Counted from the first letter of the stretch, positions 51,150 through 61,135 are shown. The stretch is DNA of 64,000 nucleotides from Pseudomonadota bacterium (GCA_020161775.1 JAIUOW010000007.1:62001-126000), one strand, 5' to 3'. Numbers and translations: made by a program. Notes: generated by a model not told the origin, from the letters alone.

Positions 51150-54100
51150 TCAGGTGACCAGTTGCGCCCAAACCTTGTCCAGCCGCTTGACGCTGACCGG
51201 CTGGGGCGTGCGCAGCTCCTGCGCGAAAAAGCTCACGCGCAGCTCCTCCAGCAGCCAGCGCAACTCCTGCATGCGCTCGTCCACCACGCCCTTGCGCTCG
51301 GCCACCAGGCGCCAGTAGCGCTGCTCCTGCGGGCGCAGCTCGGCCAGTTTGGCGGCGTCGCGCGCGGGGTCGGCGCGCAGCTTGTCCAGGCGCAGCGTTA
51401 CCGCCTTCAGGTAGCGGGCGAAATGCTGCAACTGTGGCCAGGGCGTGGCGGCCACAAACCGTTTGGGCATGAGCCGTTGCAGCTGCTGGGCCACATCGGC
51501 GGTGGCGTCGGGCTGGTTCTTGGTGTCCTTGAGCTTGCGGGCGGCGGCAGCGTACTCAATCAGGATCTGCCCCGCCAGGCGTGCTACTTCATTGGCGATC
51601 AGCGTCAGCCGGCCCCTGCCCTCGTCCACCCGGCGCCGGAAAGCCGCCTCGTCCTGAGGCAGCGGCTCCAGTAAAAACGCGCGGTCCAGCGCCACGTCGA
51701 TGATCTGGTCGCGCAATTCCTCCTGGGTTCCCAACGCCATGTAGGCAACCGCCATCTTCTGCAGGTCAGGGATGTTCTTTTCCAGGTACTTGAGCGCATC
51801 GCGGATCTGCAGCGCAAACAGGCGGCGCAGGCCGGCACGGTGCTTGGCCGCCGCCACCCCGGGCTCGTCGAATACCTCGATGGTGACGGCGTCGCCACTA
51901 TCCACCAACGCCGGAAAGCCGATCAGCGTCTGCCCCCCTTTTCGGATTTCCATGAGCTCGGGCAATTCGCCAAAGGTCCAGGCGGTGTGTCTTTCTCCTC
52001 CCCCCGCTGGGGGGAGGCTGGGAGGGGGGCTCGCGGGCCGGGATTGATGAGGCTGCACAGCGGGCGCCCCGCCCCCACCCTGCCCTCCCCCAGCGGGGGG
52101 GGGAGAAAGAGATGGGGAGGGCCTTGTCTTCAGCCCCGCCAACGCCTGGAACGCCCCGCGCGCCTGGGCGCCCAGCTCAGCCTTCAGCGCACCCAGGTTG
52201 CGCCCCATGCCCAGCTGGCGGCCGTGCTCGTCCACCACGCGGAAGTTCATGAACAAGTGGGGATTGAGCATGTCCAGCTTGAAATCAGCCCGCTTCACAT
52301 CCAGGCTGGTCTGGTCGCGCACCATCTTCAGCAGTGCGTCGGTCAGTGAGCCGGTGCCAAAGGCCGGCGGCTGTGCCAGCGTGGCCGCCAGGCGCGCCGC
52401 CGATTCAGGCAACGGCACAAAGCGCGAGCGCGGGCGCTGCGGCAAGCTCTTGAGCAGCGCCTGGACCTTGTCCTTGAGCATGCCAGGCACCAGCCATTCG
52501 GCACGCTCGTCGCTGGCCTGGTTCAGCACGAACAGCGGCACCGTCACCGTCATGCCGTCACGGGCATCGCCCGGCTCGTGCAGGTAAGCCACGGCGCAGT
52601 CCACCCCGCCCAGGCGGATGGTTCTGGGAAACGCGTCCGTGGTGATGCCGGCGGCCTCATGGCGCATGAGCTCGTCACGCGTGAGCTTGAGCAGGTCGGG
52701 CTGCCGGCGCACCTCGTCGCGGAACCAGGCCTCGAAGGTGGTGCCGCTGTACACATCGGGCGGCACCTGCTGGTCGTAAAAGGCAAAGATCAGCTCGTCG
52801 TCCACCAGCACGTCCTGGCGGCGCGACTTGTGCTCCAGTTCTTCCACCTGGCGCACCAGCTTCTGGTTGGCCGCCAGGAACGGCAGCTTCGTTTCCCACT
52901 GGCCCGCCACCAGCGCCTCGCGGATGAACACCTCGCGCGCGGCCTGCATGTCCACCCGGCCAAAGTTGACGCGCCGGCCGCTGTACACCACCAGGCCATA
53001 CAGCGTGGCGCGCTCCAGCGCCATGACCTCGGCGGACTTTTTCTCCCAGTGTGGGTCCAGCAGCTGCTTCTTCAACAGATGCCCCGCGACCTGCTCGATC
53101 CACTGCGGGTCGATGTTGGCGATGCCGCGGCCAAACAGGCGGGTGGTTTCCACCAGCTCGGCCACCACAATCCAGCGACCCGGCTTCTTGCTCAGGTGGG
53201 CGCCAGGGTGGCGGTAAAACTTGATGCCGCGCGCGCCAAGGTAGACGTCTTCTTCTTCCAGCTTGCAGCCGATGTTGCCCAGCAGGCCGGCCAGCATGGA
53301 CTTGTGCAGTTCCTCGTAGCTGGCAGGCTGCGTGTTCAACCGCCACTTGTGTTCGGCCACCACGGTGTGCAGCTGGGTGTGGATGTCGCGCCATTCGCGC
53401 ACGCGGCGCACGCTGACGAAGTTCTGGCGCAGGAGCTGCTCATACTGGCGGTTGCTGAGCTTGTGTTCCTTGCCGTGCCCTCCTCGGGCATCGTTGATCC
53501 ACTTCCACAGCTTCAGGTAGCCGCTGAACTCGCTCTTCTCGTCATCAAACTTCACATGGGCCTGGTCAGCCTGCTGCTGCGCGTCCATCGGGCGGTCACG
53601 CACGTCCTGCACGCTCAGGGCACTGGCAATCACCAGCACCTCGTCCAGCGCGCCACGGGTGCGCGCCTCCAGGATCATGCGGCCCACGCGCGGGTCCAGC
53701 GGCAGGCGGGCCAGTTCCTGGCCCATGGGCGTGAGCTCATTGGCGTCGTCCACCGCGCCCAGCTCATTGAGCAGCTGGTAGCCGTCGGCAATCGCGCGGC
53801 CAGACGGCGGCTCGATGAACGGAAAGCGCGCCACATCGCCCAGGTGCAGCGACTTCATGCGCAGGATCACGCCGGCCAGCGAGCTGCGCAGGATTTCCGG
53901 GTCGGTAAAGCGCGGCCGGCTGTTGAAATCCTTCTCGTCATACAACCGGATGCAGATGCCGTTGGCCACCCGGCCGCAGCGGCCCGCGCGCTGGTTGGCC
54001 GCGGCCTGGCTCACGGGCTCGACCAGCAGCTGCTCGACCTTGCTGCGAAAGCTGTAGCGCTTCACGCGCGCCGTGCCGGCGTCAATCACATAGCGAATGC

Positions 54101-55040
54101 CGGGAACCGTGAGCGAGGTTTCGGCCACGTTGGTGGCCAGCACGATGCGCCGGCCGCTGTGGCTGTCAAACACCCGGTCCTGTTCGGCCTGGCTCAACCG
54201 CGCAAACAGCGGCAGCACCTCGGCGGTGCGCGTCAGCGGGCTGTGCGACAGGTGTTTGCGCAGGTGGTCGGCGGCTTCGCGGATTTCGCGCTCGCCGGGC
54301 AGGAAAACGAGGATGTCCCCACCCGCGTTGCCTTGCCACAGTTCGTCCACGGCATCGGCAATGGCGTCATTCAGGTCGTGGTCGCGGCTTTCCTCGAATG
54401 GTCGCCAGCGCTGCTCCACCGGGAACATCCGCCCCGACACCATGATCACGGGCGCCGGCCCCTTGGCCGAAGCAAAGTGCTGCGCAAACCGGTCCGCATC
54501 TATCGTGGCCGAGGTCACCACCACCTTCAGGTCGAGCCGGCGCGGCAATATCTCGCGCAGGTAGCCGAGCAAAAAGTCGATGTTCAGGCTGCGCTCGTGC
54601 GCCTCGTCGATGATCAGCGTGTCATAGGCCTTCAGCAGCGGGTCGGTCTGCGTCTCGGCCAGCAAAATGCCGTCGGTCATGAGCTTGACCGAAGCGTCGC
54701 GGCTCAGGCGGTCCTGAAAGCGCACCTTGTAGCCCACCACCTCGCCCAGTGGCGTGGCCAGTTCCTCGGCGATGCGCTTGGCCACGCTGCTGGCGGCAAT
54801 ACGTCTTGGCTGGGTGTGGCCGATGAGCTGACCCTTCTGGCCGGCGGGCGCATTCAGCCGGCCCCTTCCCATGGCCAGGGCGATCTTGGGCAGCTGCGTG
54901 GTTTTGCCCGAGCCCGTCTCACCGCAGACGATCACGACCTGGTGCGCCGCGATGGCGGCCATGATCTCGTCACGCTTGCCCGAGACGGGCAGGGATTCAG
55001 GAAAGGTGATGCTCAGGGAAGGCAAGGCTCGGGCGCTCAA
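51150..55040 (-). CDS. hrpA: ATP-dependent RNA helicase HrpA with in-frame inserted repeat
   Basis: A 1296-residue DEAH-box helicase. Motif I is CGETGSGKTTQLPK near residue 40, DEAH in IIDEAHERSLN, SAT in VVTSATIDADRF and motif VI QRAGRCGR; the HA2, OB and long HrpA-specific C-terminal domains follow. HrpA resolves stalled translation complexes in E. coli. Residues about 977-1017 are Pro/Gly-rich and encoded by a palindromic element (51990-52110), a lineage insert that keeps the frame. The only start in frame is TTG 55040, 8 nt after a GATAAT; no Shine-Dalgarno is visible. Confidence 0.93.
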   Translation of the reverse strand: MSARALPSLSITFPESLPVSGKRDEIMAAIAAHQVVIVCGETGSGKTTQLPKIALAMGRGRLNAPAGQKGQLIGHTQPRRIAASSVAKRIAEELATPLGEVVGYKVRFQDRLSRDASVKLMTDGILLAETQTDPLLKAYDTLIIDEAHERSLNIDFLLGYLREILPRRLDLKVVVTSATIDADRFAQHFASAKGPAPVIMVSGRMFPVEQRWRPFEESRDHDLNDAIADAVDELWQGNAGGDILVFLPGEREIREAADHLRKHLSHSPLTRTAEVLPLFARLSQAEQDRVFDSHSGRRIVLATNVAETSLTVPGIRYVIDAGTARVKRYSFRSKVEQLLVEPVSQAAANQRAGRCGRVANGICIRLYDEKDFNSRPRFTDPEILRSSLAGVILRMKSLHLGDVARFPFIEPPSGRAIADGYQLLNELGAVDDANELTPMGQELARLPLDPRVGRMILEARTRGALDEVLVIASALSVQDVRDRPMDAQQQADQAHVKFDDEKSEFSGYLKLWKWINDARGGHGKEHKLSNRQYEQLLRQNFVSVRRVREWRDIHTQLHTVVAEHKWRLNTQPASYEELHKSMLAGLLGNIGCKLEEEDVYLGARGIKFYRHPGAHLSKKPGRWIVVAELVETTRLFGRGIANIDPQWIEQVAGHLLKKQLLDPHWEKKSAEVMALERATLYGLVVYSGRRVNFGRVDMQAAREVFIREALVAGQWETKLPFLAANQKLVRQVEELEHKSRRQDVLVDDELIFAFYDQQVPPDVYSGTTFEAWFRDEVRRQPDLLKLTRDELMRHEAAGITTDAFPRTIRLGGVDCAVAYLHEPGDARDGMTVTVPLFVLNQASDERAEWLVPGMLKDKVQALLKSLPQRPRSRFVPLPESAARLAATLAQPPAFGTGSLTDALLKMVRDQTSLDVKRADFKLDMLNPHLFMNFRVVDEHGRQLGMGRNLGALKAELGAQARGAFQALAGLKTRPSPSLSPPPAGGGQGGGGAPAVQPHQSRPASPPPSLPPAGGGERHTAWTFGELPELMEIRKGGQTLIGFPALVDSGDAVTIEVFDEPGVAAAKHRAGLRRLFALQIRDALKYLEKNIPDLQKMAVAYMALGTQEELRDQIIDVALDRAFLLEPLPQDEAAFRRRVDEGRGRLTLIANEVARLAGQILIEYAAAARKLKDTKNQPDATADVAQQLQRLMPKRFVAATPWPQLQHFARYLKAVTLRLDKLRADPARDAAKLAELRPQEQRYWRLVAERKGVVDERMQELRWLLEELRVSFFAQELRTPQPVSVKRLDKVWAQLVT
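51990..52110. repeat. Inverted-repeat element inserted in frame within hrpA
   Basis: About 121 bp with near-perfect terminal inverted repeats: TCTTTCTCCTCCCCCC at the left, and at the right a segment whose complement reads TCTTTCTCCCCCCCC. Each arm continues GCTGGGGG and further G-rich sequence; the centre (about 30 bp) is unique. It has the look of a small non-autonomous mobile element; I see no clear target duplication. Confidence 0.75.
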
Positions 55041-55049
55041 AGCCCGTGA

Positions 55050-56282
55050 TTATCGGCTCTGGACGGCTTCATCCGGCGGCAATTCCGCGATCTGCCCCGC
55101 CGCCTGGTCGTACCAGGCGATGCGGCTGGGGTAGGCCCAGGCACTGCGCGACATGGCGCGCGCCATGGACACGGCGCTGGCCGCGCGGATGTTGGGATGG
55201 GCCGCGGCCAGCACGCCCACACCCACGTCGGCCTCCCAGTAGGTCTGGCCCGATTCAAGCGCCGCCGGGTCGCGGCTGGTGCTCAGGGCCACCGGCCGCT
55301 GCAGCCGGGCCACCACGGCGCGCGCCAGGCGGATCAGCCGCTCGGGGTTGCGCATGTTGCGCAGCAGCAGCAAGAAGCCGTCGTCGCCCAGGCGGCCCAT
55401 GTCCACACCGCCGCTGACCGATCGGCGCAGCCGCGCCGCCGTGACAAACAGTGCATGGTTCACGGCCGCCCGGCCGTGCAGCTTCTCCAGCGCATACAGG
55501 TTGCTGATGGCCACGGCCACCACGCCCACCGCCAGCGGCTCGCCGTCATGCCGGTAGAACGCCGCGCCAACCATCTGGCCGGTTTCGGCATGCGAGCGCA
55601 TGCGCGTCACCGGGTCGTACGCAGGACCATAGGCCATGACCTGGCGCAGCTCGATGAGGTAGGAATAGCGCCCCCAGAGCACGACGGCAATGATGGCCAG
55701 GTAGCCGGTGGCGGCCAGTGCGCTGACCGCATGAAGTTGCCAGGGCACCTTTCCACCAGCGATGGCCGTCCAGCTCAGGCCCGCCAGCGCCACCAGCATG
55801 CAGAACACCGCGGCCACCGCCGCCCAGGTGAGCCGGTCACCGCGCAGCGCACTGCGCACCGCCGTGCCCAGCGCCAGCACGCCCAGCGCGCAGGCCACGC
55901 CAGCGCTCAGGGTCAGCGCCTGGCCGGGCGGCAGCATCCAGCCGCCCACCAGCACGGCAAAAGCCCCAAAGGCCAGCGCGCCAGCCGCCTTGCGGGCCGC
56001 GTGGCGCTGGCGCAGCAGGCCCAGCATGTACAGCAGCATGTAAGCCAGCAACGACGAGGTGATGGTGGCCACGTGGGCGAGCATGCGCGTGGCCGTGTCC
56101 TCGCCACCCACGGGCAGCCAGCCCAGGAAGGCAATGACGAACAAGGCCGACGCCAGCGCCGACAGCGCCGCATTGATGCCGATGCGGCGCAGCCCCCGTG
56201 CCCAGGCAAACGCGGAGCCCGCCAGCATCAGCCCCACCGATCCAAAGTAGCTGCCCCAGAACCCTGTCGCGATTGCTTCCAT
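55050..56282 (-). CDS. Membrane protein with degenerate GGDEF domain
   Basis: A 410-residue protein with about six N-terminal helices (residues 10-200) followed by a cytoplasmic diguanylate-cyclase-like domain (about 225-380). The usual DPLTGLxNR is DPVTRMRSHAETG and the GGDEF motif is LGDDGF, so catalysis is doubtful. It may be a c-di-GMP-binding or purely structural signalling protein. ATG 56282 is used; the frame runs to an upstream TTG without support. It lies 9 bp before hrpA in the same direction, so both may share a message. Confidence 0.75.
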   Translation of the reverse strand: MEAIATGFWGSYFGSVGLMLAGSAFAWARGLRRIGINAALSALASALFVIAFLGWLPVGGEDTATRMLAHVATITSSLLAYMLLYMLGLLRQRHAARKAAGALAFGAFAVLVGGWMLPPGQALTLSAGVACALGVLALGTAVRSALRGDRLTWAAVAAVFCMLVALAGLSWTAIAGGKVPWQLHAVSALAATGYLAIIAVVLWGRYSYLIELRQVMAYGPAYDPVTRMRSHAETGQMVGAAFYRHDGEPLAVGVVAVAISNLYALEKLHGRAAVNHALFVTAARLRRSVSGGVDMGRLGDDGFLLLLRNMRNPERLIRLARAVVARLQRPVALSTSRDPAALESGQTYWEADVGVGVLAAAHPNIRAASAVSMARAMSRSAWAYPSRIAWYDQAAGQIAELPPDEAVQSR

Positions 56283-56346
56283 CCCCTGTACCGCCTGAAC
56301 CAAACGTCACACTCTAGCCGCGCTGCAGGGCCGAGGCAAACGCCAC

Positions 56347-56352
56347 TACACT
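56347..56352 (+). promoter_or_regulatory. Putative -10 (TACACT) of leaderless argA
   Basis: TACACT ends exactly 7 nt before ATG 56360, with no Shine-Dalgarno. No recognisable -35 lies 17 bp upstream. Confidence 0.35.
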
Positions 56353-56359
56353 CCTGCCG

Positions 56360-57706
56360 ATGTCCGCCGTCTTCAACTTCACCTTCGTGCCGTGGTTCCG
56401 CTCCGTGGCGCCCTACATCCACACGCACCGGGGCAAGACCTTTGTGGTGGGCATTTGCGGCGAAGCCATCGCCGCCGGCAAGCTGGCCCACCTGGCACAG
56501 GACCTGGCCCTCATCCAGAGCATGGGCGTGCGCATCGTGCTGGTGCACGGCTTTCGGCCGCAGGTGAACGAACAGCTGCGCGCCAAGGGGCACGAGGCCC
56601 GTTATTCCCATGGCATGCGCATCACGGACGAGGTGGCGCTGGACTGCGCGCAGGAGGCCGCGGGCCAGCTGCGCTATGAGATCGAGGCCGCCTTCAGCCA
56701 GGGCCTGCCCAACACGCCCATGGCCGGCTCCACGGTGCGCGTCATCTCGGGCAATTTCATCACCGCACGGCCGGTGGGCGTGCTGGACGGCGTGGATTTC
56801 CAGCACAGCGGCCTGGTGCGCAAGGTGGATGTGGGCGGCATCACCCGCACGCTGGACTTTGGCGCCATGGTGCTGCTGTCGCCGTTCGGCTTCTCGCCCA
56901 CGGGCGAGGCCTTCAACCTGACCATGGAAGAAGTCGCCACCAGCGTGGCCATTGCGCTGCAGGCCGACAAGCTGATCTTCGTGACCGAAATACCGGGCAT
57001 CCGCATCAAGCCCGATGAGCCCGAGGGCGAAGACAACCCGATTGACACCGAGCTGCCGCTGGCCGCCGCCGAGAAGCTGCTGGCCCAGGTGGCGCCCGGC
57101 CAGCGTCCCACCGACACCGCGTTTTACCTGCAGCATTGCGTGAAGGCCTGCAAGGCGGGCGTGGAGCGCAGCCACATCCTGCCGTTTGCGCTGGACGGCG
57201 CGCTGCTGCTGGAGATTTACGTGCACGACGGCGTGGGCACCATGGTGATCGACGAAAAGCTGGAAGAGTTGCGCGAGGCCACCGCCGACGACGTGGGCGG
57301 CATCCTGCAGCTGATCGAGCCTTTCGAGCGCGACGGCACGCTGGTCAAGCGCAGCCGCACCGAGATCGAACGCGACGTGGCCAACTACACCATCATCGAG
57401 CACGACGGCGTGATCTTTGCCTGCGCCGCGCTGTACCCCTACCCCGAGGCGCGCACGGCCGAGATGGCGGCCCTGACGGTGTCACCCCAGAGCCAGGGCC
57501 AGGGCGACGGTGAAAAGGTGCTGCGCCGCATCGAGCAGCGCGCCCGCGCCATGGGGCTGGACAGCATCTTCGTGCTGACCACGCGCACCATGCACTGGTT
57601 CCTCAAGCGCGGCTTCGTGCAGGTGGACCCGGACTGGCTGCCCGACGCCCGCAAGCGCAAATACAACTGGGACCGCAAGAGCCTGGTGCTGGTCAAGAAG
57701 CTCTGA
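56360..57706 (+). CDS. argA: N-acetylglutamate synthase (amino-acid N-acetyltransferase)
   Basis: A 448-residue enzyme for the first step of arginine synthesis. The N-terminal amino-acid-kinase-like domain (residues about 20-290) binds the regulator arginine and has VLVHGFRPQVNEQL and SGNFITARPVGVLDGVDF; the C-terminal GNAT domain (about 300-448) has the acetyl-CoA loop in VSPQSQGQGDGEKVL. Both domains match classical ArgA. It is divergent from the GGDEF-like gene and likely feedback-inhibited by arginine, as in the family. Confidence 0.96.
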   Translation: MSAVFNFTFVPWFRSVAPYIHTHRGKTFVVGICGEAIAAGKLAHLAQDLALIQSMGVRIVLVHGFRPQVNEQLRAKGHEARYSHGMRITDEVALDCAQEAAGQLRYEIEAAFSQGLPNTPMAGSTVRVISGNFITARPVGVLDGVDFQHSGLVRKVDVGGITRTLDFGAMVLLSPFGFSPTGEAFNLTMEEVATSVAIALQADKLIFVTEIPGIRIKPDEPEGEDNPIDTELPLAAAEKLLAQVAPGQRPTDTAFYLQHCVKACKAGVERSHILPFALDGALLLEIYVHDGVGTMVIDEKLEELREATADDVGGILQLIEPFERDGTLVKRSRTEIERDVANYTIIEHDGVIFACAALYPYPEARTAEMAALTVSPQSQGQGDGEKVLRRIEQRARAMGLDSIFVLTTRTMHWFLKRGFVQVDPDWLPDARKRKYNWDRKSLVLVKKL

Positions 57707-57877
57707 TCCTTTTCAGGCGAAGCAGGGATGGGCGCGGCCTGCCTGGCCTGACAAAGGATTGAATGTGCAGGGGAACCCTGCGGCCGCATCGCGGTCACAG
57801 GGAAAAGATACACTTGCTTACGACCTCCCTCGCGCCACGATATGTATCTGGCGGCGCCCCGCTGCGCTGCCTGTCCG

Positions 57878-59524
57878 ATGACCTTGCAACACCCTTTTTC
57901 TTTCCCGCCCCGCCTCGCCTCTTCCGGTCTCGTGCGGCTCTGGCTGTTTGCCCTGCTGCTGGGCGCCCTGCTCCTGGCCATGCCTGCCGGCCGCCTGGGG
58001 GCCCAGACGGTGTACGGCGTGGGCCTGCAGGGCTCCAACAACCGGCTCTTCTCTGTCAACCCCGCCACTGGCGCGGCGACCAACCTGTGCGCGCTGGGCC
58101 TGTCCAGCGTGGCCAACGGCGTGAGTCCGCTGGACGGGCTGGTCTACTACATCGAAGGTGGCACGGGCAGCAACCCGGACCTGCGCCGCATCAATCCCGC
58201 CACCTGCGCCGACCAGTTCCTGGGCACCACCAACCTGGTGGGCAGCATCATCCGCATGACCTTCTGCCCTGACGGGCGGCTGTACGCGGCGTCCAACACC
58301 GGCACGGGCACCAACAATTCGGCATCGCTGTACATCTGGGAAATCAACCCGCTGACGGGCCAGCGCGTGCGCCGCATCACGCTGAGCAGCGTGCGCGTGG
58401 AAGGCAGCGGGGACATGACCTGCGTGGACAACGGCGACCTGTACATCCTGGCCAACGCCACGCGCGGAAGCTCGGCGTACCGCCTGTACCGCGTGGCCGG
58501 CACGGACCTGCAGACCGTGGCCAACAACGGCGCCGTCACGGCCACCGGCATCGGCACCAACCTGGGCCTGACCGGCACGCCCAACGGGCTGACGGAAGTG
58601 ACCAACGCGGTCACCGGCTGCGCCGCCAATATCAACACCTACCCCTGCCTCATTGCCAGCACAGGCACCACCAACCGCACCTGGGGGATCAACACCCAGA
58701 ATGGCTCGGCCGCCAGCATCGGGGTGACGGGCTTCACGCTGAACGACCTGTCGCGCTCGTTCCCCGTGGACGCGCAGGTGGCCAAGGCGCGCACCAGCCC
58801 CGCCGTCATGACCCAGGGCGACAACCTGACCATCAGCTACACGATCACGGTGACCAACGCGGGGCCGGGCCTGATCGGCGGCGGCGCGACCGTGACCGAT
58901 ACACTGAACCCGGCGATCTTCAACGCGGCCGCGGCCACGTGGACCTGCGCGGTGACCAACGCGGGCGACGCCAACAGCAGCATCGACACCGCCTGCAACG
59001 CAGCCAGCGGCACCGGCAACATCAATCAGACCGTCACCCTGGCACCGGCCGGCGTCATCACCTACACGCTGCAGGCGCCGGTGCTCAACACCTTCAACGG
59101 CACGGCCACCAACGCCGCCACGATGGCGCTGGTGCAGAACGTGACCGACCCGGTGCCCGGCAACGACACGGGCGACGCGCCCGGCACCACGGTGAACGCG
59201 GCGACGGTACTTACGATCTCCAAGGCCAACACGGGCACGGCCATCGTGGCCGGCACCACCACGAGCTACGTCATCACCGTGGCCAACACCGGCTTTGCCG
59301 ATGCCGACGACACCGCCGTGCGCGACGCCGACACCGACGGCCTGGCCTGCACGCAGGTGGCGTGCACGAGCGCCGTGGGGCCGGGCGCCGCCTGCCCGCC
59401 GCCGGCCAACGTGACCATCGCCAACCTGCAGAACCCCGGCCCGTCGGGCGGCATCCGGCTGCCGGATTTTCCGTATGGCACGACGGTGACGTTCACGGTC
59501 ACCTGCCTGGTCGAAAACCCCTGA
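57878..59524 (+). CDS. DUF11-repeat secreted/surface protein
   Basis: A 548-residue export protein. The hydrophobic core LVRLWLFALLLGALLLAMPA after a short basic-poor N-tail is a signal peptide, cleaved around AQT. Residues about 40-290 look like a beta-propeller or repeat-like part (YGVGLQGSNNRLFSVNPATG); about 300-430 and 440-548 are two DUF11 beta-sandwich domains (KARTSPAVMTQGDNLTISYT and ISKANTGTAIVAGTTTSYVI). No sorting tail is visible after VTCLVENP. ATG 57842, in frame, is an alternative. It is oriented with argA, 171 bp downstream. Confidence 0.75.
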   Translation: MTLQHPFSFPPRLASSGLVRLWLFALLLGALLLAMPAGRLGAQTVYGVGLQGSNNRLFSVNPATGAATNLCALGLSSVANGVSPLDGLVYYIEGGTGSNPDLRRINPATCADQFLGTTNLVGSIIRMTFCPDGRLYAASNTGTGTNNSASLYIWEINPLTGQRVRRITLSSVRVEGSGDMTCVDNGDLYILANATRGSSAYRLYRVAGTDLQTVANNGAVTATGIGTNLGLTGTPNGLTEVTNAVTGCAANINTYPCLIASTGTTNRTWGINTQNGSAASIGVTGFTLNDLSRSFPVDAQVAKARTSPAVMTQGDNLTISYTITVTNAGPGLIGGGATVTDTLNPAIFNAAAATWTCAVTNAGDANSSIDTACNAASGTGNINQTVTLAPAGVITYTLQAPVLNTFNGTATNAATMALVQNVTDPVPGNDTGDAPGTTVNAATVLTISKANTGTAIVAGTTTSYVITVANTGFADADDTAVRDADTDGLACTQVACTSAVGPGAACPPPANVTIANLQNPGPSGGIRLPDFPYGTTVTFTVTCLVENP

Positions 59525-59582
59525 GCGCGCCGCTGCGGACCGTCCTGCGTCCCACCCTTCCGTGTAGGACCGATTCGCCGGC

Positions 59583-60089
59583 TCAGCCCCGGCGAGCCCA
59601 CCGGCGCGCCAGCAGAAGCAGCAGCACCGCACTGAACACCGCAAAACAAACGAATGACCAGTTGGCGATCGACAGGCCCAGGAAGGTCCAGTCGATCTTG
59701 GTGCAGTCGCCGCTGCCCTTGAAGATCATGGGCACGGCGCGCTTGAGCGGGAAGGTCTCGATCATCCCGTAGAAGTCGCGCCCGCAGGACACCACCTCTG
59801 GCGGGTACCACTGCAGGAAGCTCTGGCGGGCGGCGACGAACGCTCCGAAGCCCGACATCAGCAGCGCCAGCACGCCCAGGCCCAGGTGCGCCGCCCGGCC
59901 CTTGAAGATCGCGGCCAGCAGGGCCAGCACGCCCACCAGGATCAGCGCGTAACGCTGCACGATGCACATGGGGCACGGTTCCAGCCCCACCCCGTGCTGC
60001 AGGTACAGGCCAAAGGCCAACATGGCCACACAGGCGGCTGCAATCGCCGCGAACACCCGGCGCGGGTGCGTATCAAACCAGTTCAGCAA
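59583..60089 (-). CDS. dsbB: Disulfide bond formation protein B
   Basis: A 168-residue inner-membrane quinone-dependent oxidase that reoxidises DsbA. Four helices, the first Cys pair in LEPCPMCIVQRYAL (CPMC) and the second pair in VVSCGRDF and SGDCTKIDW are all present. The start is TTG at 60089, supported by GAGGA 6 nt upstream. It lies 29 bp after cysA in the same direction and may be transcribed with the sulfate operon. Confidence 0.93.
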   Translation of the reverse strand: MLNWFDTHPRRVFAAIAAACVAMLAFGLYLQHGVGLEPCPMCIVQRYALILVGVLALLAAIFKGRAAHLGLGVLALLMSGFGAFVAARQSFLQWYPPEVVSCGRDFYGMIETFPLKRAVPMIFKGSGDCTKIDWTFLGLSIANWSFVCFAVFSAVLLLLLARRWARRG

Positions 60090-60100
60090 GATGCGTCCTC
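60090..60100 (-). promoter_or_regulatory. Shine-Dalgarno that decides the dsbB TTG start
   Basis: GAGGA (60096-60100) followed by six bases and TTG on the minus strand. No ATG or GTG lies in frame nearby, so the TTG start depends on this site. Confidence 0.65.
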
Positions 60101-60118
60101 AAACACGGCGCAGCCGTG

Positions 60119-61135
60119 TCAGGCCGCGCCTTCTTCTTCAAACAAACGGGCTTTGCGCGGCGTAACCACCAGCGTTTCACCCTCTTTCAACCCCAGGTCC
60201 CGGAACTGCTGCGCGGAGATCTGCGCCTCAATCAACGGGTCACGGTGGGCATTGTCCGATGGTTTGGCGTCTTCCACCGGAATAAGTTCCAGCCGGGCCA
60301 CCGGGCCCACGCTGATGGCGCGGTCCAGCTGCACCACGATGCCCTGGCTGCCGGGAGCATAACGCTGCACGTCCAGGTCATACGGGCGCACATAGCCGTG
60401 ACCTGGGATCAGGTTCACATCGCCCAGAAAGCCGTGCACGAACGGGCTGGCCGGGTGTTCCCACACGTCCTGGGGCGTGCCCACCTGCTCGATTTGCCCC
60501 TGGTTGATCACGACCACGCGGTCGGCCACCTCCAGCGCTTCTTCCTGGTCGTGTGTCACGAAGATGCTGGTCACGTGCAGCTCGTCGTGCAGGCGGCGCA
60601 GCCAGCGGCGCAGTTCCTTGCGCACCTTGGCGTCCAGCGCCCCAAAAGGTTCGTCCAGCAGCAGCACCTTGGGTTCCACCGCCAGGGCGCGGGCCAGCGC
60701 GATACGCTGGCGCTGGCCGCCCGACAGCTGCGCCGGGAAGCGGTCGGCCAGCCAGTCCAGCTGCACGAGCTTGAGCAGGTCGTGCACCTTCTGCTGAATC
60801 TGCGTTTCAGGCGGGCGCTGGCCGCGCGGCTTGACGCGCAGGCCAAAGGCCACGTTTTCAAACACCGTCATGTGCCGGAACAGGGCGTAGTGCTGGAACA
60901 CGAAGCCCACCTGACGCTCGCGCACATGCTTGGTGGTGGCGTCCTCGCCGCTGACGGCAATGCTGCCCTGGTCGGGCGTCTCCAGGCCGGCAATGATGCG
61001 CAGCAGGGTTGTCTTGCCGCAGCCCGACGGGCCCAGCAGCGCGACCAGCTCGCCCGATTCGATGTCCAGCGACACGTCGCGCAAGGCGCGGAATTCGCCA
61101 AACTGCTTGCTGATATTGCGGATTTCAATGCTCAT
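60119..61135 (-). CDS. cysA: Sulfate/thiosulfate ABC transporter ATPase CysA
   Basis: A 338-residue ATPase. Walker A is [14 protein letters not shown], signature [15 protein letters not shown] and Walker [13 protein letters not shown]; the C-terminal regulatory domain begins near residue 240 with [15 protein letters not shown]. It starts inside cysW with an 11-bp overlap. With Sbp, CysT and CysW it forms the sulfate importer of the inner membrane. Confidence 0.95.
   Translation of the reverse strand: MSIEIRNISKQFGEFRALRDVSLDIESGELVALLGPSGCGKTTLLRIIAGLETPDQGSIAVSGEDATTKHVRERQVGFVFQHYALFRHMTVFENVAFGLRVKPRGQRPPETQIQQKVHDLLKLVQLDWLADRFPAQLSGGQRQRIALARALAVEPKVLLLDEPFGALDAKVRKELRRWLRRLHDELHVTSIFVTHDQEEALEVADRVVVINQGQIEQVGTPQDVWEHPASPFVHGFLGDVNLIPGHGYVRPYDLDVQRYAPGSQGIVVQLDRAISVGPVARLELIPVEDAKPSDNAHRDPLIEAQISAQQFRDLGLKEGETLVVTPRKARLFEEEGAA

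Noticed and set aside
51990-52110. Frameshift or pseudogene in hrpA caused by the inserted element
   Set aside because: The frame is open through the element and the C-terminal HrpA domain continues to its normal end, so the gene is probably functional.
52578-55049. 823-codon open frame antisense to hrpA, and similar long antisense frames (e.g. 181-2181, 8579-10183, 10765-12240, 15449-17785, 57818-59644)
   Set aside because: Their products are rich in His, Gln, Arg and Ala without recognisable domains, as expected when the complement of a GC-rich gene is read. The opposite strand encodes a well-supported protein in each case.
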